64,000 nucleotides of DNA, from assembly GCF_035046505.1 (NCBI RefSeq), contig NC_089821.1:196502377-196566376 (forward strand), in the 5' to 3' direction. Source of the stretch: Tiliqua scincoides. Lineage: Eukaryota > Chordata > Lepidosauria > Squamata > Scincidae. Shown piece by piece: positions 50,801 through 60,486 of this stretch (position 1 is its first letter; each line of letters begins with the position of its first letter). The translations under genes were made by a program, and so were the position numbers. The notes below the pieces were generated by a model. That model saw nothing but the letters and a program-made list of their open reading frames with translations. It searched no databases and had not been told where the DNA came from.

Positions 50801-53800
50801 GCACTCAATGTTGTTCAGTGCTTCTTCGGTGACTACATTTTCTCTGGAATATAGCTCAGAGTAGTGCTGCACCCAGCGTTCCATCTGCTGCGCCCGATCC
50901 TGGATGACCTCGCCTGTGGCAGACTTCAGAGGGGCAATTTTCCTCTGTGTTGGACCTAGGACCTGCTTGATACCATCATACATCCCCTTGATGTTGCCCG
51001 TGTCAGCTGCTATCTGTATCTCGGAACAGAGCTGGAGCCAGTAGTCGTTAGCACATCTCCTGGCAGTCTGTTGGACTTTGCTGCGAGCAGTTCGGAGGAC
51101 CTGCAGGTTGCGCTCACTGGGACAGGCCTTGTATGCTGCTTGAGCTCTCCTCTTTTCCTCAATGACTGGTGTCAACTCCTCAGAGTGGGCTTCAAACCAG
51201 TCTGCCGCCTTGTTGGTCTTCTTGCCGAATATGGACAAGGCGGTGTTGTAAACAGTATTCTTGAAATGTTCCCATCTGTTGGATGCGTTTGTGTCGGCCG
51301 GGCCTGGAAGAGATTCCTCAAGCGCTTGTGCAAATTCCTCCACTTTTCTCTGATCCCGGGTCTTGCTGGTATCAATGCGAGGTCTTCCTTCCTTTTTCGT
51401 GTGATACAGTCACTTTGTTTGCAGTTTCACTCTGCTGCACACCAGGGAGTGGTCAGTGTCGCAGGCAGCACCATGATAACTGCGTGTGATCTTGATGCTG
51501 GGAAGGCTGGAGCGTCTGGTGAGGATCAGGTCGAGCTGGTGCCAGTGCTTTGATCTTGGATGTCTCCAAGAGACTCTATGTTGGGGCTTTGTGTTGAAGA
51601 ACGTGTTGCTGACACAGAGACCGTGATGACAGCAAAACTCTAGCAGGCGTTGGCCATTTTCGTTCATCCTCCCAGTGCCAAACTGACCTAAGCAAGTGGG
51701 CCATGAACTGTTATCAGCACCAACTCTAGCATTGAAATCGCCGAGGATGAACAATGGCTCTTTTACAGGGATTTTCTTGACAGTGGTGGCCAGGTCATCA
51801 TAGAATTTGTCTTTGGCTTCTGCTGGAGACGACAGAGTCGGTGCATAAGCACTGATGAGAGTGACAGGTCCTGCTGATGACTGGAGCTGCAGGGACAAAA
51901 TTCTTTCACTTCCCACAGTAGGTGGGATGATGGATTTCAGCAGGGTATTTCTGACCGCAAAGCCAACACCATGTTCCCTGGTTTCGTTTGGTGGTTTTCC
52001 CTGCCAGAAAAATGAGAAATTTCTCTCCTTGACAGATCCGGAATCTGGCAGCCTAGTCTCTTGAAGGGCGACGATGTCCATCTGCAGTCTGCTCAGCTCC
52101 ATGTCGATGACAGCTGTTTTGCGTGCGTTGTCTATTTCTTGCAGGTCATCAGAGAAGCCAGGTGTCATTGTCCTAACGTTCCAGGTGCCCAGCTTTAGGG
52201 CAGTAGTTTTCTGTTTTCTGTTGCATGGTGCAGAGTTGTTGATCCGCTTGTCGGTTTTCACCCTAAACCCCACGCACCCCATGAGGTTAACGGACCGTGG
52301 CGAGGCAACACCTTACTGGCTGGGGACTGCCCAGCTTAAGGCGGGCGGTAGCTGCCCAATGAGATGCAATGATCTCTCCCACCGTCGGAAGCAGCCCCTG
52401 GCGTCATGCTCTACGCAAATCGAGCAAAGACTTATAACCGGTAAACTGCTGCTTCCCGTGTTGTGCCGACGCCTTATGGCGAAGTTGGAGTGTCCTCTCC
52501 AGTGCGCGAAGCCTGGGTAAAGAAAGTATGGAGGATAGGCTGTTACCCATGCAGCAAATCCCCCCTCTCCACGTCGCTGGAATGGTCCAATGGAAAGGCA
52601 GAAGCCAATACGGTTGGTTCCAGCGGCGTCGCAGGAGTTGCCAGAACGTGACTGTGTTCAGCCATGAACTGCCTAAGGGACTCCGGCTCCTGATTTTGCC
52701 TCGAGGTTGACTCCTGAAGCCTTTTCCACAACTGGATGTAGCCACAAGGCAGTGGAGGTTTGAGGTCAGAGTTTCCTTCTCTTAGATGAGCTGCCTTCCT
52801 AGGCTGACGAGTCCCATCTACCCGGTATAAACATCTAAAGAGTGTGTATATGTATCATATTTTCCACTTTTTGTCTGTTGCCACTTTTTGTCTGTTTTGA
52901 CAAATGACTTTTCAGAATGACTGAAACATAAATATACTGTAATGAGAAATGCATCTCATTCTTTTCACTTACACTTTCCTAAACAATACATGGAATACAA
53001 TATTAAGCCCTTTCTGCCCAATGTTGCATATATGCAACAGGGAGCAAGTGCGTACACCTGTGGGATGGGCAGAAATAATAATTACTTCTTAGAAACAAGT
53101 GTATCAAGGTCTGCTATTTCTGCATGAGAGAAAACATCCTAAAAATAAAGGATCCTTACCTGTAACTCTTCCAGAATCAGTGTTATTTCAATTACACAGA
53201 ACTAAGGTGCCCATCCCCCCACATTTCTAATCTCTCACCAAGAGTTGATATTTTTATGGATCACATTAGGATAGACCAGTGTTTCTCAAACTGTGGGTCA
53301 GACCCACTAGGTGGGTCGTGACATAATTTCAGGTGGGTCCCCATTCATTTTAATATTTTATTTTTAATATATTAGATTTGATACTACCAAGCTACGTGAC
53401 TGCTACGTGACTCCCCGGCGCGGGGAGGATCGTCTCGGGGGCAGTCAGGCGTCGCAGGGGATGTCAGGGGACGCGGGCGGCGCGGCGGGCTCAGCCCGCA
53501 AGCGACTGCTGAAGGAGGAGGACATGACGAAGGTGGAGTTCGAGACCAGCGAGGAGGTGGACGTCACCCCCACCTTCGACACCATGGGCCTGCGCGAGGA
53601 CCTGCTGCGCGGCATCTACGCCTACGGTGCGGCGCTCGGCCAGAGGGGCTTCGCTCCCGGGCGGCTCGGGGACAGGCGGCGTAGCTGGGGGGGCGGAGCA
53701 CTGAGCCTGGCGGGGGGGCGAGCGGCCCCCGCCGGGTGGAGTGCTCGCCCCCCTCCAGCTACGCCACCGCCGGGGCAGCCGCAGGGAACAGTGCAGGAAG

Positions 53801-56800
53801 CGGCCCGGCAGGCAGCGCTCCTGAGCAGGCCTCCCCTCTCCTCCCACCTGAGCCTCTTCCTGCACTTGTCCCTCGGCTCCACTGGCACTTCGGGAGGACA
53901 GATGTTGAGAAACATCGTCCTGCACTGCATGCCCTTCCGTGGCAGGGAGGGCCGCAGCTCGGAGCAGAGCACTGCCTCACTGTGGAAGGCCCCCAGTTCT
54001 GCCCCTGATTCGGTCTCTGGCCTGTGTGGCTGCAAGTCAAATGCCTAACTTGGGGACTCGGTGCGGGAATGTTTCTTTCTACATCAGAGTGTTTTTCTGC
54101 ATCAGTCAGTGGTTCCCAAACTGTGAGTCGTGGCTGCCTGGCAATCTGCAGAAACCAGCTGCAGAATGCTTGTGGAAAAACCCCTGCCCTGTACAATGTG
54201 TATGATTGTAGCTCTAACGGGGAGCCGCAGTCAATGGCCCAGCAGGCCAGGGAGCCGCTAGTCAAGAAAGTTTGCAAACCACAGGTATGGGAGACAGCTG
54301 TCAGTCTGTCCCAGTGCTCCTCACGCATTTAGAACCAGGACCCACTTTTTAGAATGAAACCCTGTCAGGACCCACCAGAAGTGATGTCATGACCGGAAGT
54401 GACATCATCAAACAGGAACATTTTTCACAATCCTTAGCTTCAGTCCTGCCCACACTTACCCAGGTGTAGGTCCCATTAACTATCATTGTTAAAAGAATAT
54501 ATGTAGTAGCTTATTAAAAGTACAGGTCTGTAACTTTTCTCCAAATGCAGTCACGTAGCTTGGTAGTATCCAGCTTTTACAGCTGCCTATAATATAAGTG
54601 AGCATCGGCCAATTTGTTCTTTTTTAAAATATTTTTTTTCATTAACAAAAGATGGTTGAAATAGCATACAATTAGAGGTCTCCAACAGGATGATTTGTAC
54701 CATAGACATTTCAGAAAGTGATGACAGCTTCTGATACACAGTGCTACATTTGCAGGCATCAGTGTAACTTGGTAAGACACCCTTATCTTATATCCAAAGC
54801 AGGTCACACTCCAAAGAATGGGTAGCAACTTGGCAAAGTGAGAAAACAGATTAAACTCAACATAGCTGTAGGGTAGCCTCACCTTTCCAAAATGCCTAGA
54901 AATGCCATAATAATCCAAGCAGTTTATGATTTACATGCTGTTACTGCATGGTTGCATGAAGTGTTACAATAAAACATTGCAACTAAGCTGTTTAATATTT
55001 TGCAATCACCCAGCCTTGTTTTAATATTTTTTACTATCCTTCTTGCTTTCCTTGTGCATGCTGGCCTAGTTACTAAATCTCTACATTAAAAGTAATTTAA
55101 TAAGCAATTTTATTTTATGTACAATAAATATATTAAAAACAGCTTTGTAACCATGCTTTATTTATTTCAGATCTGTGCCAGGCTTTTAAATTTACTTCCT
55201 GCACTGAGATTCTTAAGCTGCTGCTTACTTCCCAGGTACCTTCACAATTCTGCTCTGTCCACTAAGCTGTGCATATTTCAAATCCCATCAGTCATCTTCT
55301 AGCACTCTACCAGGATTTGCTAAAAGGCAGATTGTAAAAAGGCAGGTTTAATATACATAGCTATTAGGGCTCAAAATCTTTGGAGGTGGGAAATGGAAGA
55401 AAAACCTCAACCCTCAGTTCTTCCAATCCTCTTAAAGAAAACCAAATTTATGCAGAACAAAGTTCAGCATGTGTATGTAGATAAAGCGCAGGACTAGACT
55501 GCCTTTAATCCATTTTTACACAGCTAACTCAGTAGTCAGTTTTGTTTTCTAAGACTTTTTAAGGCAACATTTGCTTTCTGCAATGAACAGGGAGGCATGA
55601 CATAAAACAAAGAGGGGGGAAAAAGCTTAAGCAAGATGCAAACTGGCAAAGTCTTGGGGGATTGAAGAACTACATTCCTACAGAATTTAAAGGGACTGGG
55701 GACAGCAAAATTCATTAGCCACCTCTGCAATTCACTCTCAACTTCATATTTCTAACTTAAAGTACAAGGGAATCCAAAAGGAGAACCTAAAATGCTTAAT
55801 CCTTGTTACATTTAGGGCACAATCCAAACTCACGCTGGAGTAGGCAAGCCAGGAGGGTTTCTGGCCAGCAGCAGCTCAGCCAGAGGCAAGGGTAACCTCT
55901 TCCCCTTACCCCTGGGTAAGGGCTGCTGGCCCCAATGGGTCTCCTCAGACCTACACCGCCTCTGGAGGTGGCACAAGTTCGAGGAGAACGGAGTGACTTG
56001 AAGCCGCTCCATTCTCCCTGGGGACAGGGAATGGGATCCTGCATTACTTCTGGGTCCCAGCCCCACCCCCAGCTCCCCGTGTGCCCGCCCCTGGGGCCAC
56101 CCATCACCTGCCCTCCCCCACCCAGAAACGCCCCCTCCCGCCTCCTCCCCACGCCTACCTTTGCCGCTTGTGTCAGCACGGGTGCGCTGGCACAAGCGGC
56201 AGGGAGGAAGCTGCCGCAGACGCTTCTGTTGGCCTCCTTGCGTAGGCGCATCTAGATGCACTGACACAGCTTCCTCCCACAGAGGCGCAAATGTGCTTTA
56301 TGTCACGTTTGCGACCCTCCCTGGGCTCCTATGCTGGCATAAGTGCCAGTTAGGATTGTGCACTTAACAACATGCCCCACTGGATCAGGCCATAGGCCCA
56401 TCTAGTCCAGCTTCCTGTATCTCACACCAGCCCACCAAATGCCCCAGGGAGCAAACCAGATAACAAGAGACCTGCATCCTGGTGCTCTACCCTGCATCTG
56501 GCATTCTGACATAGCCCATTTCTAAAATCAGGAGGTTGCACATACACATAATAGATCGTAATCCATAATGGATTTTTCCTCCAGAAACTTGCCGAATCCC
56601 CTTTTAAAGGCATCCAGGCCAGATGCTGTCACCACATCCTGTGGCAAGGAGTTCCACAGACCAACAACATGCTGAGTAAAGAAATATTTTCTTTTGTCTG
56701 TCCTAACTCTTCCAACACTCAATTTTAGTGGATGTCCCCTGGTTCTGGTGTTATGTGAGTTATATCTCTCTATCCTTCCCATGCATAATTTTGTATGTCT

Positions 56801-59085
56801 CAATCATGTTCCCCCTCAGGCATCTCTTTTCTAGGCTGAAGAGGCCCAAACACCGTAGCCTTTCCTCATAAGGAAGGTGCCCCAGCCCAGTAATCAATTA
56901 CTTAGCTCTCTTTTGCACCTTTTCCATTATCTTTTTTGAGATGCGGTGACCAGAACTGGACGCAATACTTCAGGTGTGGCCTTACCATTGATTTGTACAA
57001 CAGTATTATAATATTAGCTGTTCTGTTCTCAATACCTTTTCTAATGATCCCAAGCATAGAATTGGCCTTCTTCACTGCTGCTGCACATTGGGTTAACACT
57101 TTTATCGAGCTGTCCACCACCACCCCAAGATCTCTCTCCTGATCTGTCATAGACAGCTCAGACCCATTAGCCTATATGTGAAGTTATGATTTTTTGCCCC
57201 AATGTGCATGACTTTACACTTACTTACATTGAAACGCATCCGCCATTATTCTGCCAGTTTGGAGATCCTTCTGGAGCTCCTCAAAATCACTTGTGGTCTT
57301 CACCACTCGGAAAAGTTTGGTGTCGTCTGCAAACTTAGCCGCCTCACTACTCAACCCTGTCTCCAGGTCATTTATGGAGGTCGAAAAGCACCGGTGGTCT
57401 CAGGACAGATTCTTGGGGCACAACGCTTTTCACCTCTTACCTTACCCTACCTTTCTTACCATAGATGCTGTGCTGATAAGTTCAAATTGGGGGTGGGTTG
57501 GACAGTGAGGTCCAGCACTTTAAGATTTAGCTTGAAGTATAAAATATTTCTGTCTCCTAGCTTTCAGAAGTGTCCCACTTGTTTTGAAGAAGAAATGCCT
57601 GGTACAGGCAACTCCATGGACACCTTGTTCTCGAACCTGTGGCATTGGTATATCTGACAGAGTGACCAATGAAAATAGTAAATGTGAAATGAGGAAAGAA
57701 AAGAGACTGTGCTATGTTCAACCATGCCAAATTGCATTTCCGAAGACACTAAAGGTAAATTGTACTGGAGAAAACATTAGCGTACAGAACAAGTGTTAAA
57801 GGAAATAATGTGTGTTGGGGGTGGGAAGAAAGGGGTTGTCTTTCTAGCCAACTGTAAGAACCCAACGGCATTGCTGTGTCCGAATGCTAGTCCCAGCAGT
57901 AGAACACACACATCAGGGGTGTGTAGGAGATGGAAGGGGTGGCACTGGATGCTATCCCCTCTGGAGTAAGCAAACCCCCTTTTTCTCGTTGGACTTGTAG
58001 CAGCTCAGAAGCTGGTGCAGGGCCGAGGAGACACATTAGAGGGAAGACACATCTGAGGAGACGCAGTTGAGGTGCTTATGGAGGGGATAAGGAAAAACAT
58101 TTTCCCTTTCTGATCCCAAGCTAGGATACAATGAGTCTTAGATCCCAATCCTGAGCTTGTTGCACCAGCCTTACACTTGGTGCTGGGTGTCACAAATATG
58201 CCATAAGATACACCCACAATGGTGCTGGGTCAGTGCTGGTTCTGACCCAGCATCAGTCTGTGCTGAATCTAACACCAGCTGCATGCTGCCCAGAGCAAGG
58301 GACGATGTCCAGAGAGGTTTGTTGGGGTGAAGGGAAGCATTCCAGGGTGGGGGAGGGAAGGTGTGGGAGAGGAAGCAGAGCGGGAGGGAGTTTGGGACTG
58401 GCAACTGAAAAGCCCGACATGGAGCTCCTCCAGTCTGTGCTGCCAAAATAGCTGCCACATAATAGAGGACACCCATTGCAGTCCCTGCAATGCTGTTGGA
58501 TGCAGCAGTAGCCATTTTGGTGCCACTGCACCCAGCAAAGCCACTGGGGATAGAACTGGGCTGCCAGATGCTTCTGGGCTGTAAATGGATAGCACTGGAA
58601 GTGGTAGGTTTACTAGCTAAACCTTCAAGGGCTCAGATATGCGTTCTTGAAATGGCAAAACTCTCAGAGGTTTGCAGGCCTTAAATTGTATCTTCTTATT
58701 TCTTCTAACAGAACTTAAAATAAACATTCAATCACTAATTAAATATGTAATAAATCTCATTTTGTACATAAAGTTGAGACTCTTTTCTCCTTTATTTCTT
58801 GAGATCCCTAAAGGAAAAACATGTCTGCCAACATTTCAACTTCCTAAAGCAGAGAAGTTAGCCTTTTCAGGATGCAGAAGTAGAGAAACATACAAACCTG
58901 TCTTCTGTGGAATCTGCCTAGACAAGAGATGTTGCATACCTAACAAGTCTATAATGATTACAGTACAGTTTGACTGTCCTAAGGAAGGGTCCTTTAAATG
59001 GAAGATGATGTGGATTACATCTTGTGTTTGTCAAAAAACATGCAATGAACCAGGAGATGTATTTTCAGAACTCAAGCTTTTGTAA
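41644..59085 (+). CDS. CCN6: CCN6 (WISP3), complete coding region in five exons
   Basis: CCN6 is a secreted matricellular protein of the CCN family. In humans its loss causes progressive pseudorheumatoid dysplasia of cartilage. The exons are 41644-41694, 46334-46628, 47521-47763, 57561-57754 and 58804-59085. Their phases join cleanly (0, 1, 1, 0) to give 354 residues, the human length. Order: signal peptide (about 1-23), IGFBP-like module (49-114, 12 cysteines with GCGCCKMC), VWC module (116-179), TSP1 module (209-252) and a C-terminal cystine knot (268-341, 10 cysteines), ending FSELKLL. One module per exon is the normal CCN layout. Intron 3 is large (9.8 kb) and loaded with transposons. The gene is convergent with TUBE1, 1.4 kb between the stop codons. 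Identification is by near-complete agreement with the recalled human protein. Confidence 0.97.
42081..42171. mobile_element. Short palindromic MITE (family A) in CCN6 intron 1
   Basis: GGGCACAATCCTAACC at the left, GGTTAGGATTTCAGCC at the right, centre AAGTCCTATTGTGTTCAATG. Confidence 0.7.
42688..42935 (+). mobile_element. CR1-like LINE 3' UTR in CCN6 intron 1
   Basis: Decayed 3' end of a CR1 subfamily: TGGCTGTATGCTACCTCC, GAGGAGCAACAGCAAAAG, CAGGCATTTGGCAGGCCACT, then GATCTGATCCTGCAGGGCC. Ends near 42935 without a full CTTATG tail. Confidence 0.65.
42936..44004. other. CCN6 intron 1, unannotated part
   Basis: No coding block or repeat family recognised. Confidence 0.4.
44005..44201. mobile_element. 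Palindromic MITE (family B) in CCN6 intron 1
   Basis: GGGCACAATCCTAACCC at the left, GGGTTAGGACTGCGCAC at the right, with TCA on both sides (44002-44004 and 44202-44204). Core GGGAATGTTTGTTCCCTTACC. Confidence 0.8.
44761..44806 (+). repeat. (GA)23 microsatellite in CCN6 intron 1
   Basis: Uninterrupted GA run of 46 bp; it generates spurious frames on both strands. Confidence 0.95.
44807..46333. other. CCN6 intron 1, 3' part
   Basis: No repeat family recognised. The last bases before exon 2 (CATCTATATGAAAG) form a poor polypyrimidine tract. Confidence 0.4.
46334..46628 (+). CDS. CCN6: CCN6 exon 2, IGFBP-like module
   Basis: Residues 18-115. Starts LSCRVQG, matching human FCCRVQG, and continues to the 12-cysteine IGFBP-like module with the signature GCGCCKMC (cysteines 72, 74, 75, 78). 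Ends VCT plus one base at the donor GTAAGT (phase 1). The acceptor used here (ATGAAAG|CTTTC) is weak. The stronger-looking CTTGCAG|AGTG 11 bases downstream would shift the frame, so homology and phase decide for 46334. Confidence 0.88.
46629..47520. other. CCN6 intron 2
   Basis: 0.9 kb, AT-rich, no repeat family recognised. Bounded by donor GTAAGTC and acceptor TTTCACTGTTTCCAG. Confidence 0.8.
47521..47763 (+). CDS. CCN6: CCN6 exon 3, VWC module
   Basis: Residues 116-196 ([18 protein letters not shown] ... GYRLMP). Only six cysteines are present in the VWC module (122, 143, 145, 152, 165, 179) rather than the ten typical of other CCN proteins. This is a known peculiarity of CCN6, and its presence here shows that it is old. 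Donor CAG|GTACGC, phase 1. Confidence 0.95.
47764..49005. other. CCN6 intron 3, 5' part
   Basis: 48066-48180 (TTGGCCCACACCTTACATG, GGGTTACGTTCTGAGG, CATGTAAAGTCAAAATTG) looks like the end of a DNA transposon, but I see no partner end. 48190-48680 has family C-like composition and ends GGTTAGGATTCAG. Confidence 0.35.
49042..49482 (-). pseudogene. LINE polymerase C-terminal extension with zinc finger
   Basis: 146 codons: [37 protein letters not shown], then a C2H2-like finger [19 protein letters not shown] followed by TRRC. Separated from the polymerase segment by a stop codon and a small deletion with frame change. Confidence 0.85.
49634..51409 (-). pseudogene. LINE reverse transcriptase domain ORF segment
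   Basis: The frame stays open for 569 codons from the methionine at 51343. Counting from there, the reverse transcriptase blocks are [14 protein letters not shown] (207-220), [19 protein letters not shown] (256-274), FIDLTKAFD with catalytic D338, [11 protein letters not shown] (393-403) and FADDAAV with D459-D460. It stops at TAG where relatives read a tyrosine ([15 protein letters not shown]). Confidence 0.9.
51410..52282 (-). pseudogene. LINE endonuclease domain ORF segment
   Basis: 290 codons, apurinic/apyrimidinic-type endonuclease. Catalytic blocks are all present: LGTWNVRTM (N35), ALQETRLPD (E75), ISAYAPT (about 144-150), [10 protein letters not shown] (D182, N184) and CDTDHSLV (D277, H278). 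The frame starts MGCVGFRVK after the leader. It ends at a single in-frame TGA, after which the same frame continues into the polymerase, so in an active relative the two domains would be one protein. Confidence 0.85.
53411..54100 (+). pseudogene. EIF4A3: EIF4A3 exon 1 with splice donor and part of intron 1, displaced copy
   Basis: EIF4A3 is the DEAD-box helicase that anchors the exon junction complex. From the ATG at 53461 the frame reads [47 protein letters not shown] and LLRGIYAYG, ending in TACG|GTGCGG, a proper donor with the last exon base at 53626. From GSARKR on, the 47 residues agree with the human N-terminus as I recall it. A short GC-rich leader precedes the ATG. GC-rich sequence after the donor (to about 54100) looks like intron 1. 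It is therefore a genomic fragment, not a spliced retrocopy. No further exon (FEKPSAIQQRAIK expected next) is found in the window. It lies in CCN6 intron 3 in the sense direction. A real effect (alternative promoter or trapped exon), a recent segmental copy or an assembly error are all possible. Confidence 0.85.
54107..54284. mobile_element. Possible short hAT-like element
   Basis: CAGTGGTTCCCAAACTGTG at the left and GTTTGCAAACCACAG at the right form inverted ends. The 8-bp flanks do not match (GCATCAGT, GTATGGGA), so the call is weak. Confidence 0.4.
54573..55814. other. CCN6 intron 3, AT-rich part
   Basis: No gene or repeat family recognised. Confidence 0.4.
55815..56363. mobile_element. 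Longer palindromic element (family C) in CCN6 intron 3
   Basis: GGGCACAATCCAAACTC at the left, CAGTTAGGATTGTGCAC at the right, TTA on both sides (55812-55814 and 56364-56366). GC-rich centre. The right flank abuts a CR1 copy. Confidence 0.7.
56367..57432 (-). mobile_element. CR1 LINE, 3' part, antisense in CCN6 intron 3
   Basis: Read on the minus strand: the polymerase core remnant near 57330 ([13 protein letters not shown]), [53 protein letters not shown], then [30 protein letters not shown] and the 3' UTR ending at GGGGCATG near 56370. The reading frame is broken between the segments. Confidence 0.85.
57561..57754 (+). CDS. CCN6: CCN6 exon 4, TSP1 module
   Basis: Residues 197-261. The acceptor TCTGTCTCCTAG completes an alanine codon; the exon reads [18 protein letters not shown] then [16 protein letters not shown]. 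Cysteines 209, 219, 223, 238, 247 and 252 fit the thrombospondin type-1 pattern, with W216 of the WTPCSRTC motif. It ends KTLK at the donor AAG|GTAAAT, phase 0. Confidence 0.96.
57755..58803. other. CCN6 intron 4 with a family C element
   Basis: 1.05 kb. 58144-58565 has weak inverse ends (CCCAATCCTGAGC and GATAGAACTGGGCTGC) and family C composition. Flanking repeats are not clear. Confidence 0.6.
58804..59085 (+). CDS. CCN6: CCN6 exon 5, cystine-knot module and stop
   Basis: Residues 262-354, starting [18 protein letters not shown] after the acceptor TTTATTTCTTGAG. Ten cysteines (268, 285, 296, 299, 304, 305, 319, 335, 337, 341) form the CT domain, including [14 protein letters not shown] and the SCVCQKTC end. 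The stop TAA is at 59083-59085. Confidence 0.97.
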   Translation: MPKGKTCLPTFQLPKAEKLAFSGCRSRETYKPVFCGICLDKRCCIPNKSIMITVQFDCPKEGSFKWKMMWITSCVCQKTCNEPGDVFSELKLL

Positions 59086-59411
59086 GCAACAAAAGTGGCA
59101 ATGAGAGGGAAGGGGGGTCACGTTTCCCCCTTCCCCCAACTTATTCATACAGCATCATCAGTGGCACTGGCTAGGCTAGGAGGTGTAGCTGAAACCACAG
59201 ATATTGAATGAGCCTCCATGGCACCTCATTTGTGTAACACAGAGCCTACCCACCTCAGAAAGATTTTGTCACCTCCAAAAGCGTTTCACAGAAAAGTAGT
59301 ACTGCATTATTGTCACAGAAAGTCTGTTTCAGTCAGCATCCAATTTGCTAGAACCAAAAGAAATACACTTGATTATGTCTGTGGCAACTAATCCTGCAAA
59401 TGGTGTGTGCA

Positions 59412-59417
59412 AATAAA
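59412..59417 (+). terminator. CCN6: Candidate CCN6 polyadenylation signal
   Basis: AATAAA 327 bases after the CCN6 stop codon. A second AATAAA at 60063-60068 could serve a longer 3' UTR. Confidence 0.5.
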
Positions 59418-60051
59418 GCATATTGCACACAAGCATCTATCTCCTCAATTGGATCAGGATGAGAAATAGATCCAGAAACAATTAGATGTGCATTTAATAA
59501 TGAACATTTGCAAGTCCAGTGAAGCATGATTGTGTGTATCAAAATGCACTCCATGTATTGATATTATTGTAAAGCATTTTTCTAGGTTAATTTTGATTAG
59601 AAATATTTGATATTTATTCTCATTGATATTTTTTTCTTCAACTCAATGTACTAAACAAGAACAGTCATGTAATTGTGCAATATTCCCATATACTTTTCTT
59701 CTTCTGCCATGTCTTATTTAGAATGCCAAATATTGTAGAAGTACTGCAGTGCAATGAGAACCTAAAAGTATAAACTGGCCTGAATTACAGACACTTCTAT
59801 AACTGCATGTGTGTTGTAGATATTGTTTCCTTTAATCTAGTTTAATAATATGAAAATCTTGACAATATTTTTGAAACACATACTGAATGTACAGTAATAG
59901 GTATATCAGACCTTGGGTTTAGAACTGGCTGGTACTATTTTTATATTGTCAAATTGCAGCTGGTGCCCTCAAGGAGTGCTGAAATTGAAGCAGTTTGGGG
60001 TATGTTGTTGACAAAGATTTAGAATGCAGATTATATTTTGTAACTATATAT

Positions 60052-60057
60052 TTTATT
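60052..60057 (-). terminator. TUBE1: Candidate TUBE1 polyadenylation signal
   Basis: AATAAA on the minus strand, 430 bases after the TUBE1 stop codon. It lies within 12 bases of a plus-strand AATAAA, so long 3' UTRs of the two genes would overlap. Confidence 0.45.
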
Positions 60058-60486
60058 TTGCAAATAAAAAGGCATATGTAAAATATTTACAAATGTATTC
60101 CAAATACAAAATATGTTTTTGCTGATAATTTATCGCTGAAATGAGTAACTCACTATGCTTAATTTAGAAGTCAATCATAGCGTACAGAGAGAAGTTACTG
60201 AAAATGAGTTCCATGCTAACATTTCCATGAAGTCTCTCATCCAGCACCTGTGCAATACAAGGAATATATCATTTCAAATGAAATTGTCAGCCACAGTGAA
60301 ATTTTTTACTGTTCCTGTAGCCAAGCCATTATAGAATGCAATCTGTGGAAAAGCATATTTCAGTCAAATTTAAGTTCCCCCCCTTCCCGCTGAAATCACT
60401 GGGACTTGAGAGTACTCAGCTGGGCTGTAGTGCATGTGCATAGCTTGTTGATGCCTTAACTTTAAAGTTCTTCCCCACCCTCATTG

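Larger units (their letters stand above)
49006..52826 (-). mobile_element. RTE-like LINE, nearly full length
   Basis: A 3.8-kb non-LTR retrotransposon antisense in CCN6 intron 3. From its 5' end: a GC-richer leader (52283-52826), an endonuclease domain, a reverse transcriptase domain, a C-terminal extension with a C2H2-type finger, and a short 3' end reading ATAGTCTTTCGAGACTGAAG and GGTTGCCAATAC followed by A7. A single long frame is interrupted only by TGA at 51410-51412, TAG at 49634-49636 and a small deletion near 49545 that shifts frame. So few defects mark it as young, but it cannot make a full protein as it stands. The clade is called from the apurinic-type endonuclease and the C-terminal finger; an RTE/RTEX-type assignment is likely but not proven. 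Boundaries are good to about 20 bp. Confidence 0.85.
53277..54572. mobile_element. Two halves of one hAT element in inverted arrangement
   Basis: 53277-53404 is the right end of the hAT type seen at 6124-7533, in reverse: CAGTGTTTCTCAAACTGTGG inward to GATACTACCAAGCTACG. 54312-54572 is the left end in forward direction: CAGTGCTCCTCACGC to TAGCTTGGTAGTATC. The outer 8 bases GGATAGAC (53269-53276) and, inverted, GGACAGAC (from 54304-54311) match at 7 of 8, as the duplication of one insertion would. The 23 bp at each inner break are inverse copies. The simplest reading is one element whose left half was inverted together with the DNA between, which includes the EIF4A3 fragment. Confidence 0.65.

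Noticed and set aside
53411-54100. EIF4A3 copy as a processed retropseudogene
   Set aside because: The frame ends at a real splice donor followed by intron-like DNA, and there is no exon 2 sequence and no poly(A) tail.
53277-54572. Simple capture of the EIF4A3 piece between the two ends of one hAT
   Set aside because: The two terminal repeats point the same way, and the octamers match only if the left half is flipped, so the piece lay outside the element before an inversion.
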